This document shows, one piece after another, positions 1 to 12,000 of a stretch of 64,000 nt of DNA. How positions within the stretch are numbered: position 1 is the first letter of the stretch; each line of letters begins with the position of its first letter. The stretch comes from Lotus japonicus (lineage: Eukaryota; Streptophyta; Magnoliopsida; Fabales; Fabaceae): contig NC_080045.1 of assembly GCF_012489685.1 (NCBI RefSeq), positions 11,433,648 through 11,497,647 of the forward strand, read 5' to 3'. The notes beneath the pieces were generated by a model. It did no database searches, was not told the DNA's origin, and worked only from the letters and a program-made list of their open reading frames with translations. The position numbers and the translations under genes are program-made.

Positions 1-185
1 GTTCACTCCTTTAATTGCCCCTGTGTTTTTGTGGCCCACGTAAACCTGTGTTGCATCTGCACGGTCCGGATCATTAAAATTAAATTCTGAGCCACAAAAA
101 CCCAAGGACATATGATCCGAACCGTGCATATGCAACACAGGTTTACGTGGGCCACAAAAACACTGGGGCAATTAAAGGAGTGAAC
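1..185. repeat. Foldback MITE (near-perfect inverted repeat)
   Basis: Bases 1-73 and 113-185 are inverted copies of each other with about 3 mismatches in 73, around a 39-base loop. The termini read GTTCACTCCTTTAATTGCCC and its complement. It would fold into a long hairpin and has no coding potential, which fits a non-autonomous DNA transposon. The left flank lies outside the window, so the target duplication cannot be checked and the superfamily is not assigned. Confidence 0.8.
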
Positions 186-189
186 GTTT

Positions 190-715
190 TTTTCCCAAAT
201 GATGAATATGTGATGAGTGGCTCAGAAACAGGCATGGGCATGGACACAGAAACATGGAGCAATGGCTTGGACACGGGCCTAGCTGGCTGTGTAGGGGTTA
301 CAAGTCGCTCCACTGATGGATAGGCTGCAGGAAGATGATAAAGCTTGTAATCAACAAGAGTCGTGCCAAAATAATTTGAGCAATACCAGTGCCTCCAAAC
401 AACGGAGATTCAGATGCCTTTAGTGGACCGAACTAGGAAAATGTCGTCATTAATTCATCTTTAGATGGGATATAAGCTCCTGGGCCAAATTGTAGGAGAA
501 GAACTGTTCCAGATTGTGATTCTCCATTAGCCTCTACTACTATATCATTATTAAAAGACCTTGAACATGCAGATAAGCTTCTTGATTGCCCTAACCTGGC
601 TCCAGGTGTCAGGACGTTCACATTCTCAACTTCTTTTCTCATTTCTTCTGCTGACTTTGGGCTTAAGAGAAACCTTTCATCATCATTCTCCTTTATATAA
701 TCAAGTTGTTATCAT
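190..715 (-). pseudogene. Fragment of a plant PWWP-domain-type protein, C-terminal part
   Basis: Reading the minus strand from about 715, an open frame runs to 433 and contains GTVLLLQFGPGAYIPSKDEL. A TAG follows directly after MTTFS, and the same frame continues with FGPLKASES and GIAQII. A frame change near 325 then gives a Pro/Val-rich tail (YKLYHLPAAYPSVERL). The pattern of a hydrophobic strand, P-S-K-x-x-L, then FGPL resembles the RRM-like C-terminal part of Arabidopsis PDP-type PWWP proteins. The PWWP domain itself is not visible. The stop plus frameshift and the adjacent foldback element point to a dead fragment. The family call rests on motif memory. Confidence 0.45.
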
Positions 716-1298
716 ATGCACACACCATCATTAATCAAAAAATAAATAAAAGACAGTGACGCTAACATCATTGACATCATATTCAACTGAACAATTCTTA
801 CACAAGGGCATCTATAATTAAGTATAGTTTATTGAAAATTTAACATAACATTAAAATTCTCTATTTCCATGAATTTTCAGAATCTGCGTCCGTCGTCTAG
901 TTGCAAAGGTGAAATGTTGAATTGAAGTGAATTGAGTCAAACTCAAAAGATGCTAACTTTGTTGCTATTGTAGTTTTTCCGTTTTCAAAACGACATGGGT
1001 ACAATTAACTTGAGCACAATGGATAAGCAGGATAATTTTGGGCATGTCATGTGACTTGTGAAAGTGGTTGGTTAAGCCAAATATCACTGTGTATTTTATT
1101 TATGAGTCGAATCCCCTTTTCTCAAATGTTAAATTTAATGTTTCAATTTACCATTTAGAAGTTACAAAAATATTAGTGAGTTCACATTATTACCAACACT
1201 ACACTTGCATCTGTCACTGCTTACATATGATGTTTTTGTTTACTACTTGTTAAACTTGAGCTACACTCTCGTGTTAAGTTATATATGGCGTGCAAATT
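716..1298. other. Gene-free AT-rich interval
   Basis: I see no open frame with family resemblance, no RNA gene and no clear repeat boundary here. It separates the PWWP-like fragment from the LINE-like remnant. Confidence 0.5.
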
Positions 1299-2219
1299 CT
1301 ATTGCAAAATTGCTTGTTGCAAATGGTTGCTTACTACCGTGGCTCTAGGCTTGTTGCAATCCTTCTGTTTGTGCCCTACAATCCCACACTTGTAACAAAG
1401 TCCTTTTAGCTTCTCATAACGCAACAAAACCCAAGACTTAGGAAGATTCTTGCGTGGAGCCCATAACCCAGTGAGGAGGGAGCGAGAAATGTCAACAACT
1501 TTGGTTTTGAAGAAGGATCTCAACAACTTACCGTCCACCTTCGGATTTTCCCCTTCCAAAACTCCTCTCAGCAAAGCCGCTACTTTAGCAACATTGGAAG
1601 TAGTCATGAGCTCCAAGTTTAACCCATGTAATTGGAACCAAAATGTGACTTTGTTGAAATCAATTCCGTAGACCGAGATTTGGGGAGCCCAAACCTGGGT
1701 ACTCATGAGATGACTCATAACGCTCCAAGGCACCGAATTTAGGATTCGTTCCGCCTCCTTTTCCTCCTGGAAGGTAAACATGTATGTGTTTGTGCCCGTG
1801 TCTGTGATATGCAAGTTCGGAGGATTACCCAGAGTTTCATCAAGACACTCTTGATCGCACCCTTGTTTAGCGCCTTGTTCGCCAATACCTTTCCCATAAT
1901 CGTTCTCCGAGCTAGATCCAGGCTCTTAGAGTCCTCAACTTGTAGATCTAGTAGAGAACCTTCAAGATCCTCAAGATGCACTTCTTGTTCCGCGTTCCCA
2001 AACATGTTTTCCTCATCTCCAGCCTTCACCTCCGGTGGAGACCTCTCTCTCGCACTATGGCTATGTCGGTCCATATGGAGCGCACCTAGCCTGTGCTCCG
2101 AGCTAACAAAGACGCTAGAAGTAGTGTTACCCTCAATCAATACCCGGTATGGAATGAAAGCACTCCAGCTAATTCTGGAGAAAAACACTCTTTCTAGAGA
2201 TCATGCCTGGAAACCCTAG
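1299..2219 (-). mobile_element. LINE-type retroelement remnant: ORF1-like DUF4283 plus CCHC zinc knuckle
   Basis: The 5' part of an ORF1-like (gag-like) protein lies on the minus strand. From about 2188 the frame includes ARRTIMGKVLANKALNKGAI and the start of the DUF4283-like region. Near 1830 the frame shifts by one base: the text reads TGGGT where TGGGGT would keep the frame. It then runs to 1299 through NSVPWSVMSH, LLTGLWAPRKNLPKSW and a knuckle CYKCGIVGHKQKDC (C-x2-C-x4-H-x4-C). DUF4283 followed by a zinc knuckle is typical of plant LINE-like ORF1 proteins. No endonuclease or reverse transcriptase follows, so this is a truncated, frameshifted copy. Confidence 0.7.
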
Positions 2220-3054
2220 CAGAGCTCTAAAAGAGAAATTTGTCCAACAAAAATTGTCTCATACATTTCATAGACTTGAAAATGATGTCTTTTGGAGTGA
2301 AATTCTTTTGCAACTAATGTAAGATTTATGTGGGCCTCTTAAGGTATTTGGGTCAACCCACAAACCTTCTCAAACATACACAAATGTCTGAATAAAAAAT
2401 ATTAGGCTAAAATTCACTAATCTCCCTTGACATTGGTAAGTAAATTTCAATTTTATTCAAAAACATGAAGAAAAAAAAAATATAAACTTCATATAATCCA
2501 ACGTCTCCAAAAGAACAAAACATTTCATAATCCATGTAATCCAACATAAACAAGGTAAAACTAAATTTGTAAATGTAAATTATGCAATTTGCACTTTGGA
2601 CTTAATGGTAATAAAAGAAAATGTTACCTAATACTATTGATTTAGTTTGAATTCATAGAATATTCAATCGCTAAATTTGATATCCAAACCGGTGATGATC
2701 GAATTTAGTAAAAGAAATTCGAACATAACCAATTATCCACTTCAATCCACCCTAATATATTTGATTTGGTTCAGTTGGATCCAATTCGTGGATCGATACC
2801 CACAGTCACCTATATTGTATAGTCGAATGTTTAAGAAGAGCTTGATTTGGAATTTCCTAATTTATACCATTCGCATTGATAATGTTTCCCTATTTGGAAT
2901 GGAAATTTTAGTAAAAGAATCCTTAAATATTTTAGATTCCGTTAAGAATGTTTGATTTCATATGATCATAGTTTGACTCTTGTTAGAAGAAAAGGGTTCT
3001 CTGCTGAAACAAACGCGCCGCGCCACCACTGACAGTGAACAAGGAACAAGAGAA
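2220..3054. promoter_or_regulatory. AT-rich upstream region of argJ
   Basis: This is an AT-rich stretch without a supported gene, ending at the argJ start codon. The 5' leader and promoter of argJ must lie here, probably in the last few hundred bases. The first GC-richer text, around 3000-3050, is probable 5' UTR. No TATA box can be placed with confidence. Confidence 0.4.
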
Positions 3055-6000
3055 ATGTATTCATGTGTTGTTGTTCCTCACCCCATTTTTCTCCACAAAA
3101 CTTCGCTAAACCCAAAGGTAACTCTTCTCTCTCTCACTGTTTCTTCAACACCATTCTCTTTCTCTATGTATCTTTCATTCAATCTTCTTAATGTTCTGCA
3201 GATTTTTACTTCTATGCGGATCCGTGCTATGTCGAATCAACCTTCTACTTACATTCCCGCTGCTCCAATTTTTCTCCCTGAAGGTCCATGGAACCAGGTC
3301 AGGTCCCTCACTTTCCTTTCTTCTTCACATATTGTTTGAGTTCCTGTCACATTTTTTATCTATAGCACAATTTACATTATAGTAATTTCAGTTATGTGAT
3401 TGATTTCTTTCTACTTTAATTATTACTTGAACTGGAATTAACTTATTTGGCTTACTTTTAGTATCTGAATGTTTTGATTTTGAGGTTTCAGATTCCAGGA
3501 GGAGTTACGGCTGCAGAAGGATTCAAAGCTGCTGGAATGTATGGAGGGTTGCGTGCCGTAGGAGAAAAACCTGATCTTGCACTTGTTACTTGTGATGTCG
3601 ATGCTGTATCCGCGGGTTAGCTTAGCTTTCCTCTTGTTTGATTTTTACCGGCGGTGTTTATTTTGCACTTATGTGACCAAATTTCTGTCTTTCAGGGTCG
3701 TTTACGACTAATGTGGTTGCTGCTGCGCCAGTGTTATACTGCAAAAAGACATTAGACATTTCAAACACTGTAAGGAAAAATGTTGGTGATACTTTCTTTT
3801 TCACTTGAGCTGGTACTGAATGCTTTGCATCACATGTGCTATCATTAACCTTGATGATATCCAGTGGGGATGCCATAGTTTCTGCCAGTGTTCTCATTGT
3901 CTATAGTCATTTCTCTGATTCTCTCCTTTAATTGAGCTGGTAGTACTGAGTAATGCATTACATGACTGCCATCTAAAAAATCATTTTTGCAACTTGTCAG
4001 GCACGTGCTGTGTTAACTAATGCAGGTCAAGCAAATGCAGCTACGGTAGGCCACTAAAACTCTCTGTTTCATGTAACTGTGGGTAATATTCAATGTATCT
4101 AAAGTGTAGTTTCAATGCTGTTGAAAATCTTCAACTGAATTTCATTGATTGAAAAGATGATGAATACAAGAGAGATTACAGTATTTATACTATGAGATTT
4201 GTTAGCTTGCAGAAGAAGCTAACTCTAACTAACCTTGACAGCTAAGCTTTGACAGCTAAGCATGTAACTAACTCTCTAACAAACCTGCCAGCTAGGCATA
4301 ACTAACTGAACAGAACACAGTCAGCATTTACCTAATAACACTAAACAGTAACACTAACATAGCAGTAACTATATTACTCTAATAGGCCCCCTCAAACTCA
4401 AGGTGGGGGAGAAAGTGATTTCTCAATCACATTGAGTTTGTCACGAAGAGTTTCAAAACGAAGTGGTGATAGAGCCTTGGTAAACAAATCTGCCAGCTGA
4501 TCAACAGAAGGAATGTGATGCACAAAAAGAGACTTGTTGAGAACTTTTTCCCTCACAAAGAAGATGTCAAGCTCCATATGTTTAGTGCGAGTGTGAAGAA
4601 CTGGGTTATGAGTCAAAGCCACTGCACCCATGTTATCACAAAACACCCTAGGAGGAGAAAAAGGAATCTGCAACTCCTGCAAAAGAGACTGAACCCACAA
4701 CAGTTCAGCAGAGGTATTAGCTAGGCTCCTGTATTCGGCTTCAGTACTCGATCTAGCCACCAGGGTTTGCTTCTTGGAGCTCCAAGAGACAAGGTTTGGA
4801 CCAAAAAAGACACAAGAGCCTGAGGTGGATCTCCTGTCATCAGGATCTGATCCCCAATCTGCATCACAAAAGGCCACAAGAGGGACTGGAGTGTGCAAAC
4901 TACAAGGCTTGAGGTGCAGGCCATGAAAGAGAGTACCCTTAAGGTATCTTAGGATTCTTTTAACAGCCTTCCAATGCTCTTCTAGAGGCTGACTTAGAAA
5001 CTGACAGACCTTGTTAACTGCAAAGCTGATCTCAGGTCTTGTTAAAGTTGCATATTGGAGAGCACCAACTATTGATCTATAGAGAGTTGGGTCAGCAAAG
5101 TAATCTGCTCCATATTTGCTGAGTTTTGCTCCACTAACCATGGGAGTAGAGATCCCCTTGGCCTCTCCCATTTCTGCCCTTTCAAGAAGGTCAGTTATAT
5201 ATTTAGTTTGTGTCAAAAGCAAGGACCTGTCCTGAAGATGATGCACCTGAACACCAAGAAAGTAGTCAAGTTGGCCTAATTGCTTCAAGGAAAATTCAGA
5301 GTTGAGGTTCTGCACTACTTTCTGAACCAGAGGCAAGGAATTGCCTGTAATGATAATATCATCTACATAGACTAGTATGTAGATGCAGCAAGTTGGAGTG
5401 TAGAAAGTGAAGAGAGATGGATCACATCTACTTGGTTTAAAACCATACTTCACAAGGGCTGACTTCAATCTGTCAAACCAAGCTCTTGGGGCCTGTTTAA
5501 GGCCATAAAGAGCTTTGTTAAGTCTGCAAACAAGAGATTTGTCTTCATGCTGAAATCCACTTGGTTGCTGCATGTATACCTCCTCTTGAAGAGCTCCATT
5601 TAAAAAGGCATTATTCACATCAAGTTGATGAATATGCCACCTCTTAGTAATGGCCAGGGAAAGAATGAGCCTAATAGTTATAGGCTTCACCACAGGGGAA
5701 AAGGTTTCTGAATAATCAAACCCCTTGACTTGATGGTAACCTTTGGCCACAAGTCTGGCCTTATACCTATTGATGGTGCCATCTGCATTTTCCTTCACCC
5801 TAAAAACCCATTTACAACCAATTGGCTTCCTATCCCTGGGAAGTGGAACCAATGTCCATGTATTGTTAGCAAGCAATGCATCATATTCAGCCTTCATTGC
5901 AGCTAACCACTTAGGATCTTTGAGTGCTTGCTTGGTGGTAGCTGGTTCAGCTTGAGTAAGCAGTAAAGTTGGAAATAATCTGGGCATGACTATGCCAGAT

Positions 6001-9000
6001 TTTGCTCTTGTCTGCATAGGGTGAGTATTTCCCACTGGCTGAGGAAGAGGAGCAGAAGAGGAAGAACCAGTTGAAGCTACTTCAGTGGCAGTAGCTGCTG
6101 GTGTAGGTGGAGATTGTTGCTGAACAGAAGCTTCAGCCTGAGAAGAATTCCCAGAAGAAGAGGCTGCAACCGAGTCTTGACCTTGAAAGGGCTGCTGGTG
6201 CTGAACAGGAACTTGAGAAGCTAAAACAGGAATTTCTGAAGTGATTCCATGTGCAGATGAATCAGACCCAGCAGAGGAAAACAGGGTAGGATAGGGGAAT
6301 TTAACTTCATCAAAAATAACATCCCTTGACACAAAAATCCTACCATCACCATCCATGCATTTGTACCCTTGATGAGATGATGAGTAACCAACAAACACAC
6401 ATTCCTTGGACCTGAGTGACAGCTTAGAGTGTGTATAAGGCCTTAAGTGAGGGTAACAAGCACAACCAAACACCCTAAGTATCTTGTAATCAGGAAGAGT
6501 CTTGAACAACTTGAAATAAGGACTCTCATTGGCCAAAACAGTAGTAGGAAGACGATTAATAAGAAAAACTGCAGCCAGGAATGCATGATCCCAATATTGA
6601 GAAGGCATTTTAGCAAAGGCAAGTAATGAAAGGCCAGTTTCTATGATATGGCGATGCTTCCTTTCAACACTACCATTTTGATGGTGTGTGTAGGGGCAAG
6701 TCAATCTATGTACTATGCCAAGCTTAGCAAAATGAGATTGTAAAGGTTTAAATTCAGTGCCATTATCTGTTTGGACAGCCTTAATTTTCAGATTAAATCT
6801 TAACTCTACCATAGCTTGGAACTGAAGAAAAACAGAGGAAGTTTCAGATTTGTGCCTAAGTGGATAAATCCATGTGAAACGAGAGTAAGCATCAACACAA
6901 GTTAAAAAGTAAGAGTAACCACAAGAAGACTCAATGGAGGAAGGGCCCCATAAGTCAGCAAAAACAAGCTCTAAAGGTGTAGCATAAACAGTAGTAGAAG
7001 AGGAAGAGGGTAACTTGTGAGACTTTGCTACACAACAAGCTGAACATTTAGAAAATTTTGCTTTATTAGACAAGGATATATTACATTTGGACAAAGCAGA
7101 ATGTAAAGCCTCATGATGAGGATGACCTAGCCTACAATGCCACAAATCATAGGCAGTAGGATCTACATTATTAACAGAAGACACAAGAGAAAATGAACTA
7201 GCACTAGGTACACTTGAAGATGAACTAGCACTAGATACATTTGACAAAGGAACTGAAACAGAGAAGACAGATGGAGCAGCTACTGGTGAAACAGATGTAG
7301 ATGAAACAGATGAAGCTGGAGGAAGGGTTGGAACATGCATCCCTTCAAAATTGTATAAACCATCAGGACCAACAGTTCCTTTGAGCAAAACCCTAGAAGT
7401 TTCCTGACATTTGACAACACAATAGGATGAGTGAAACTCAAAAAAGACATGATTATCTCGAGCAAACTTGCTTACACTAACTAAGTTCTTTGTGATGTTA
7501 GGAACTAGAAGCAAATTATTCATAGTGAGTGTGGTGTGTTTATGATAAGGAGATGGAAAAGAGGCATGTCCAACAGAAATAATAGGCAAACCTTGTCCAT
7601 TTCCCATGTAGATATGATCATTACCATTTAGGGAAACACTGTCAGAAACAACTGAGGCATCATTGGTAACATGATGTGTAGCTCCAGAATCTGGAAACCA
7701 TGAGCTAAGATTCGCTGCAGCAGGAGTGTGAGAACCAGTAGTAGATGAAGTAGGTCCAGTAAGCATAGCCTGTGGAGCTCTAACTGGAGGATTTCCAGGT
7801 CTTGATCCACCAGAAAACTGAGAAGAGTTCCACTGTGAACCTCCAGATGGTTGGAAACCAAACTGCTGAGCAAAATTTCCCATGCCTAAACCTTGAGGAA
7901 ATTGACCAAACATGTTTGGAAAGCCTCCATACTGTGATGTACCAAACTGAGAAGGTACACCAAACTGTGGAACACCACAAAAGGGAGAGAATCCAAACTG
8001 AGGCATCATCTGAGAATGCATAGGTAGTGGCATACCAAAACCAGTTGGCTGCATGCCAAACATGCCAGTAGAACCAGTAGAACCAGATGATGAACCGCGA
8101 TGATAGCAAACACTAGCATCATGCCCATACTTCTTGCAAATCTGGCATTGAACACTTCGATTTCCTCCTCTTCCACCGCGAGAGTTGTTACTGCCATTGC
8201 GACCACCATAACCACCACGAGAACCACCATAACTGCCGCGATTATCATAGGAACGATCATCGTAGGTGTTTTCAGAGGAACCTGAAGCATAGTTAGCCTC
8301 AGAGGTCGCCGGCGACGACGTTGATGAAGAAGACGACGACGCCGGTGCAGGTTGCGTCGCCGGTGGCGCAGCTTGAGAAAGGAGCGCTGACGGAGGATTC
8401 GCACTCAACTGACGCGTGCGAGAACGCTCAAGACGCGCTTCATGCGCGATAACCATAGCTTCAGCTTGCGAGATCGTGCAAGGGAACTCGCGACTGTAGA
8501 TGATAGTCATGAGATGACTATATTCATCGGGAAGACCATCAAAAATCGCTTCAAGGTGCTCGCGAAACGATACAGGATCTCCGATCGAGATCAGAGCATT
8601 GACGATGGCCTTGATTCGCTTGAGGAACTCAAACGCAGTCTTTGATCCCTTGGTTATGGATCTCAATTCCGATCGCAACTGCGTCGATTGTGCAAGCGAT
8701 TGTGCTTGAAAGAAATCAAGCACAGCTTCCCAGATCTGCCAGGACTGAGTGCAGTTGACAACAGTTGGAAGCACTGATGAAGACAGAGACGAGAGAAGCC
8801 AGGTGAACAAAGCAGAATCCTGTTGATCCCATACCTGATATGCAGGATTCTCTACTGCATTCACGCGATCCTCCTCACTGAGAAATCGAGGAGGAATATC
8901 AGGATGAACAAGAAAATTCTGCAATCGATGAGTTCTAACGATGCCTTCAACGTGCTGCTTCCATGAGAGAAAATTGGAATCATCAAGCTTCAGAACAAGC

Positions 9001-12000
9001 TTGTGAACCAGAGAAGAAGAGGCCAATTGTGGTTGAAGAACCGCAACTGGAACAGGAACTGCAGTTTCTTGTGCATGACCTTCATCAGCCATGGTGATTG
9101 AAGAAGAAAGAAGAAAAACGAAAATCTAGAGAGAGAGATCTTCAAGGATCGTACTCAGCTCTTGATACCATGTTGAAAATCTTCAACTGAATTTCATTGA
9201 TTGAAAAGATGATGAATACAAGAGAGATTACAGTATTTATACTATGAGATTTGTTAGCTTGCAGAAGAAGCTAACTCTAACTAACCTTGACAGCTAAGCT
9301 TTGACAGCTAAGCATGTAACTAACTCTCTAACAAACCTGCCAGCTAGGCATAACTAACTGAACAGAACACAGTCAGCATTTACCTAATAACACTAAACAG
9401 TAACACTAACATAGCAGTAACTATATTACTCTAATAAATGCAGTTACTTTAGGGAATTCATGAATGTTTTACAGTGAACTTAGATAATTTAACATTTTTT
9501 TAAAATTAAATGTTATAAATATTTTAGTGATTGAGTCTTTTCATATCTTCAGGGAGAAGCAGGTTACCAAGATGTCATAGAATGTGTGGATAGCCTTGCT
9601 AAGGTATGCATTGTTTAATTTTGTGTTAAATTTATCTTGCTTATAGTGCAATATGTTGAAAAGGTTTGTTCTTACTTCTTAGTAATGTTCATGATTTCAG
9701 CTACTGAAAATGAAGCCAGAAGAAGTTTTAGTTGAATCCACTGGTGTAATTGGTCAGAGAATCAAAAAGGTACGTAGCAGAGACTCTGTGCATGGTATTT
9801 TATATCCTATCTGCTTGTATCCTTTGTGATATTGCTTCATGCGGTATAGACTATGCAATTATTGAAGTTCTCGACAAGCCACCTTAAAAGTATCCGAACA
9901 AGCTTAATTGCTTAAATTCTGTTGTTTACATTGCTATATATTTCTCATTTTGTTTGCAGGGGGCACTTTTAAACTCACTTCCCATGCTAGTGAATTCACT
10001 ATCATCTTCAGTTGAGGGGTAATTCCTCTATTTTGTGATTTGATTTACTGTCAATTTATATAAGTGACAAGCAATCATATTAAGAAACTCATGTTTATTA
10101 TTTTCTGGTTATCAAGTGACCATTATATTCATGTAGGTTTTTCCCCCTTCTTTTCACAATTTGAAAATTATATAGCTTTGACCAACACTTATGGCGTCTA
10201 CTTCTCAATCCTTCATTTAGCCTTCAAATCTTATTAGCTTGTATACAGGGCAGATTCTGCAGCAGTAGCAATCACCACAACAGATCTTGTCAGCAAGAGT
10301 GTGGCAATTGAGTCTCTGGTATTATTTGTTCCTACTTTCCTCGCTGGTTTCATGCTCATACAACCAGTGCATATTTAACTAGTCTATTAAGCAGCATACA
10401 TAAATAGTAGCACGAACACTGTACAGATGGATGGATTTACTTGTGTGGAAAATTAATAAAATGGCCATGTTTTGAGTTCAGTTGGGCAAGTTGTTGATAT
10501 AAACAGTGTCATTTTTCCAAAGTTTGTGACTAATGGAAAAACAAATAAAGCAACAACTTGAATGTTTTCGAAATGCTATGCTATTATCCCCTCCCTTCAA
10601 GTCATAATTGGATTTTCCAACTTCAGTATGATCCGTATGTCTTATTGGTAAGCGAGGGAGGACAGTAGATTCGATTTGTGCAGAAATAGTCTTGATCATG
10701 TGACTTCCAATAATTTTGTGAACCTGTAATGTAACGACTGAAACCTTAACTCATTAAGTTTTGGGAATTAACTACGTAATCTCTCATTCATCCCCACGTT
10801 CTACATTTGGTTGCTGATTTTAAAGAGTGAGATATCTTTTTCTTATCATTGTTTGATATTGGTTAGGTTGGAGGAACTAAGGTCAGAGTTGGGGGAATGG
10901 CAAAAGGTTCTGGAATGATCCACCCAAATATGGCTACCATGCTTGGGGTATGTTTTTCTTGATGCTTCTTTGTTTAGTATATAAGGATTTTCTAGTGCAT
11001 TCCTTTTAACTATATTGATCCTAGGTAATAACTACTGATGCTCGGGTAACCAGTGATGTTTGGAGAAAGATGGTGAAGATTGCTGTCAATCGAAGTTTCA
11101 ACCAGATTACTGTACGTGATTTTCACCCTTTTTTTGGAGAATATAAACTCAGTTAGTTATATAGTGGTGCTACACGGCTACACCATAATTTATATAAAAT
11201 TTCTTTTCAGTATTCTCTCCAAATGAAAATTCAAAAACAACTTGTGATAATTTCACAATTGAAATTTTAGGATTATATATCAAAAGAGTATCAGCCAAAT
11301 TTACTTTAGTTCCCTTGAGCAAGGAGATGCCATGTTCTCATCAAAAAGGTTTTTCTCTTTTGATATTAGTTCATTATTTGGATAATGATTGATTCTTACC
11401 TTGTTTTTATATCATTTTGCTACAGGTAGATGGAGATACTAGTACTAATGATACTGTAATTGCATTAGCTAGTGGGTTGTCTGGACTTGGCTGCATATCT
11501 TCAATAGACAGTGATGAGGCTATTCAACTTCAGGCATGCCTAGATGCGGTAATGTTCACCTTGTCCAATTTCATAGCTATTTTGTCATCTCATATTTTCA
11601 GTCTTTCCTGTTGAACAAAATACTAAAAAGATGTACTTAAACTCTTGATGAAATCTCTATAGTTCTAGTAATAACCGAAAAAAGAAGTACTGAGACTATG
11701 ACTGTGGCATTGGAGGTAATCTCATATTCCATTTGGAATCAGATATACTGTAGTATGAATGGTGAAGTACCTCCCTTGCTCCCCACAGATGTTTGTTTAT
11801 TAAGGTTGTGGCTGTGTTGTCAAATAGCGGATATCGTGGCGCTATAATGCTGTAGCGTAGCGCTCAGAGGGCTTACCGCTGTCCGCTATTTTCCGCTGAG
11901 GGCTTGACAACATGTTGGCTTTCCGCTATTTTCCCCCATCCGCATTAACATCACTGGGTTGTGGTTAGAGAGTTGACAGCATGCTCAACTCTCCTGTCAC

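Larger units (their letters stand above)
4119..9436 (-). mobile_element. Complete Ty1/copia LTR retrotransposon (RE1-like), inserted in argJ intron 5
   Basis: A full-length element of 5318 bp lies antisense to argJ. It has two 266-bp LTRs (4119-4384 and 9171-9436) that read as identical, and is flanked by the 5-bp target duplication AATGC (4114-4118 and 9437-9441). On its own strand it runs 5' LTR (9171-9436), primer-binding site, one open gag-pol frame (4398-9092), polypurine tract, 3' LTR. Identical LTRs, a clean target duplication and an undamaged frame mark a very recent insertion of a possibly mobile copy. The LTR starts TA and ends CA on the element's strand, not TG...CA. Confidence 0.97.

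Noticed and set aside
4515..8645. Several plus-strand open frames inside the copia element
   Set aside because: They are shadows of the long gag-pol frame.
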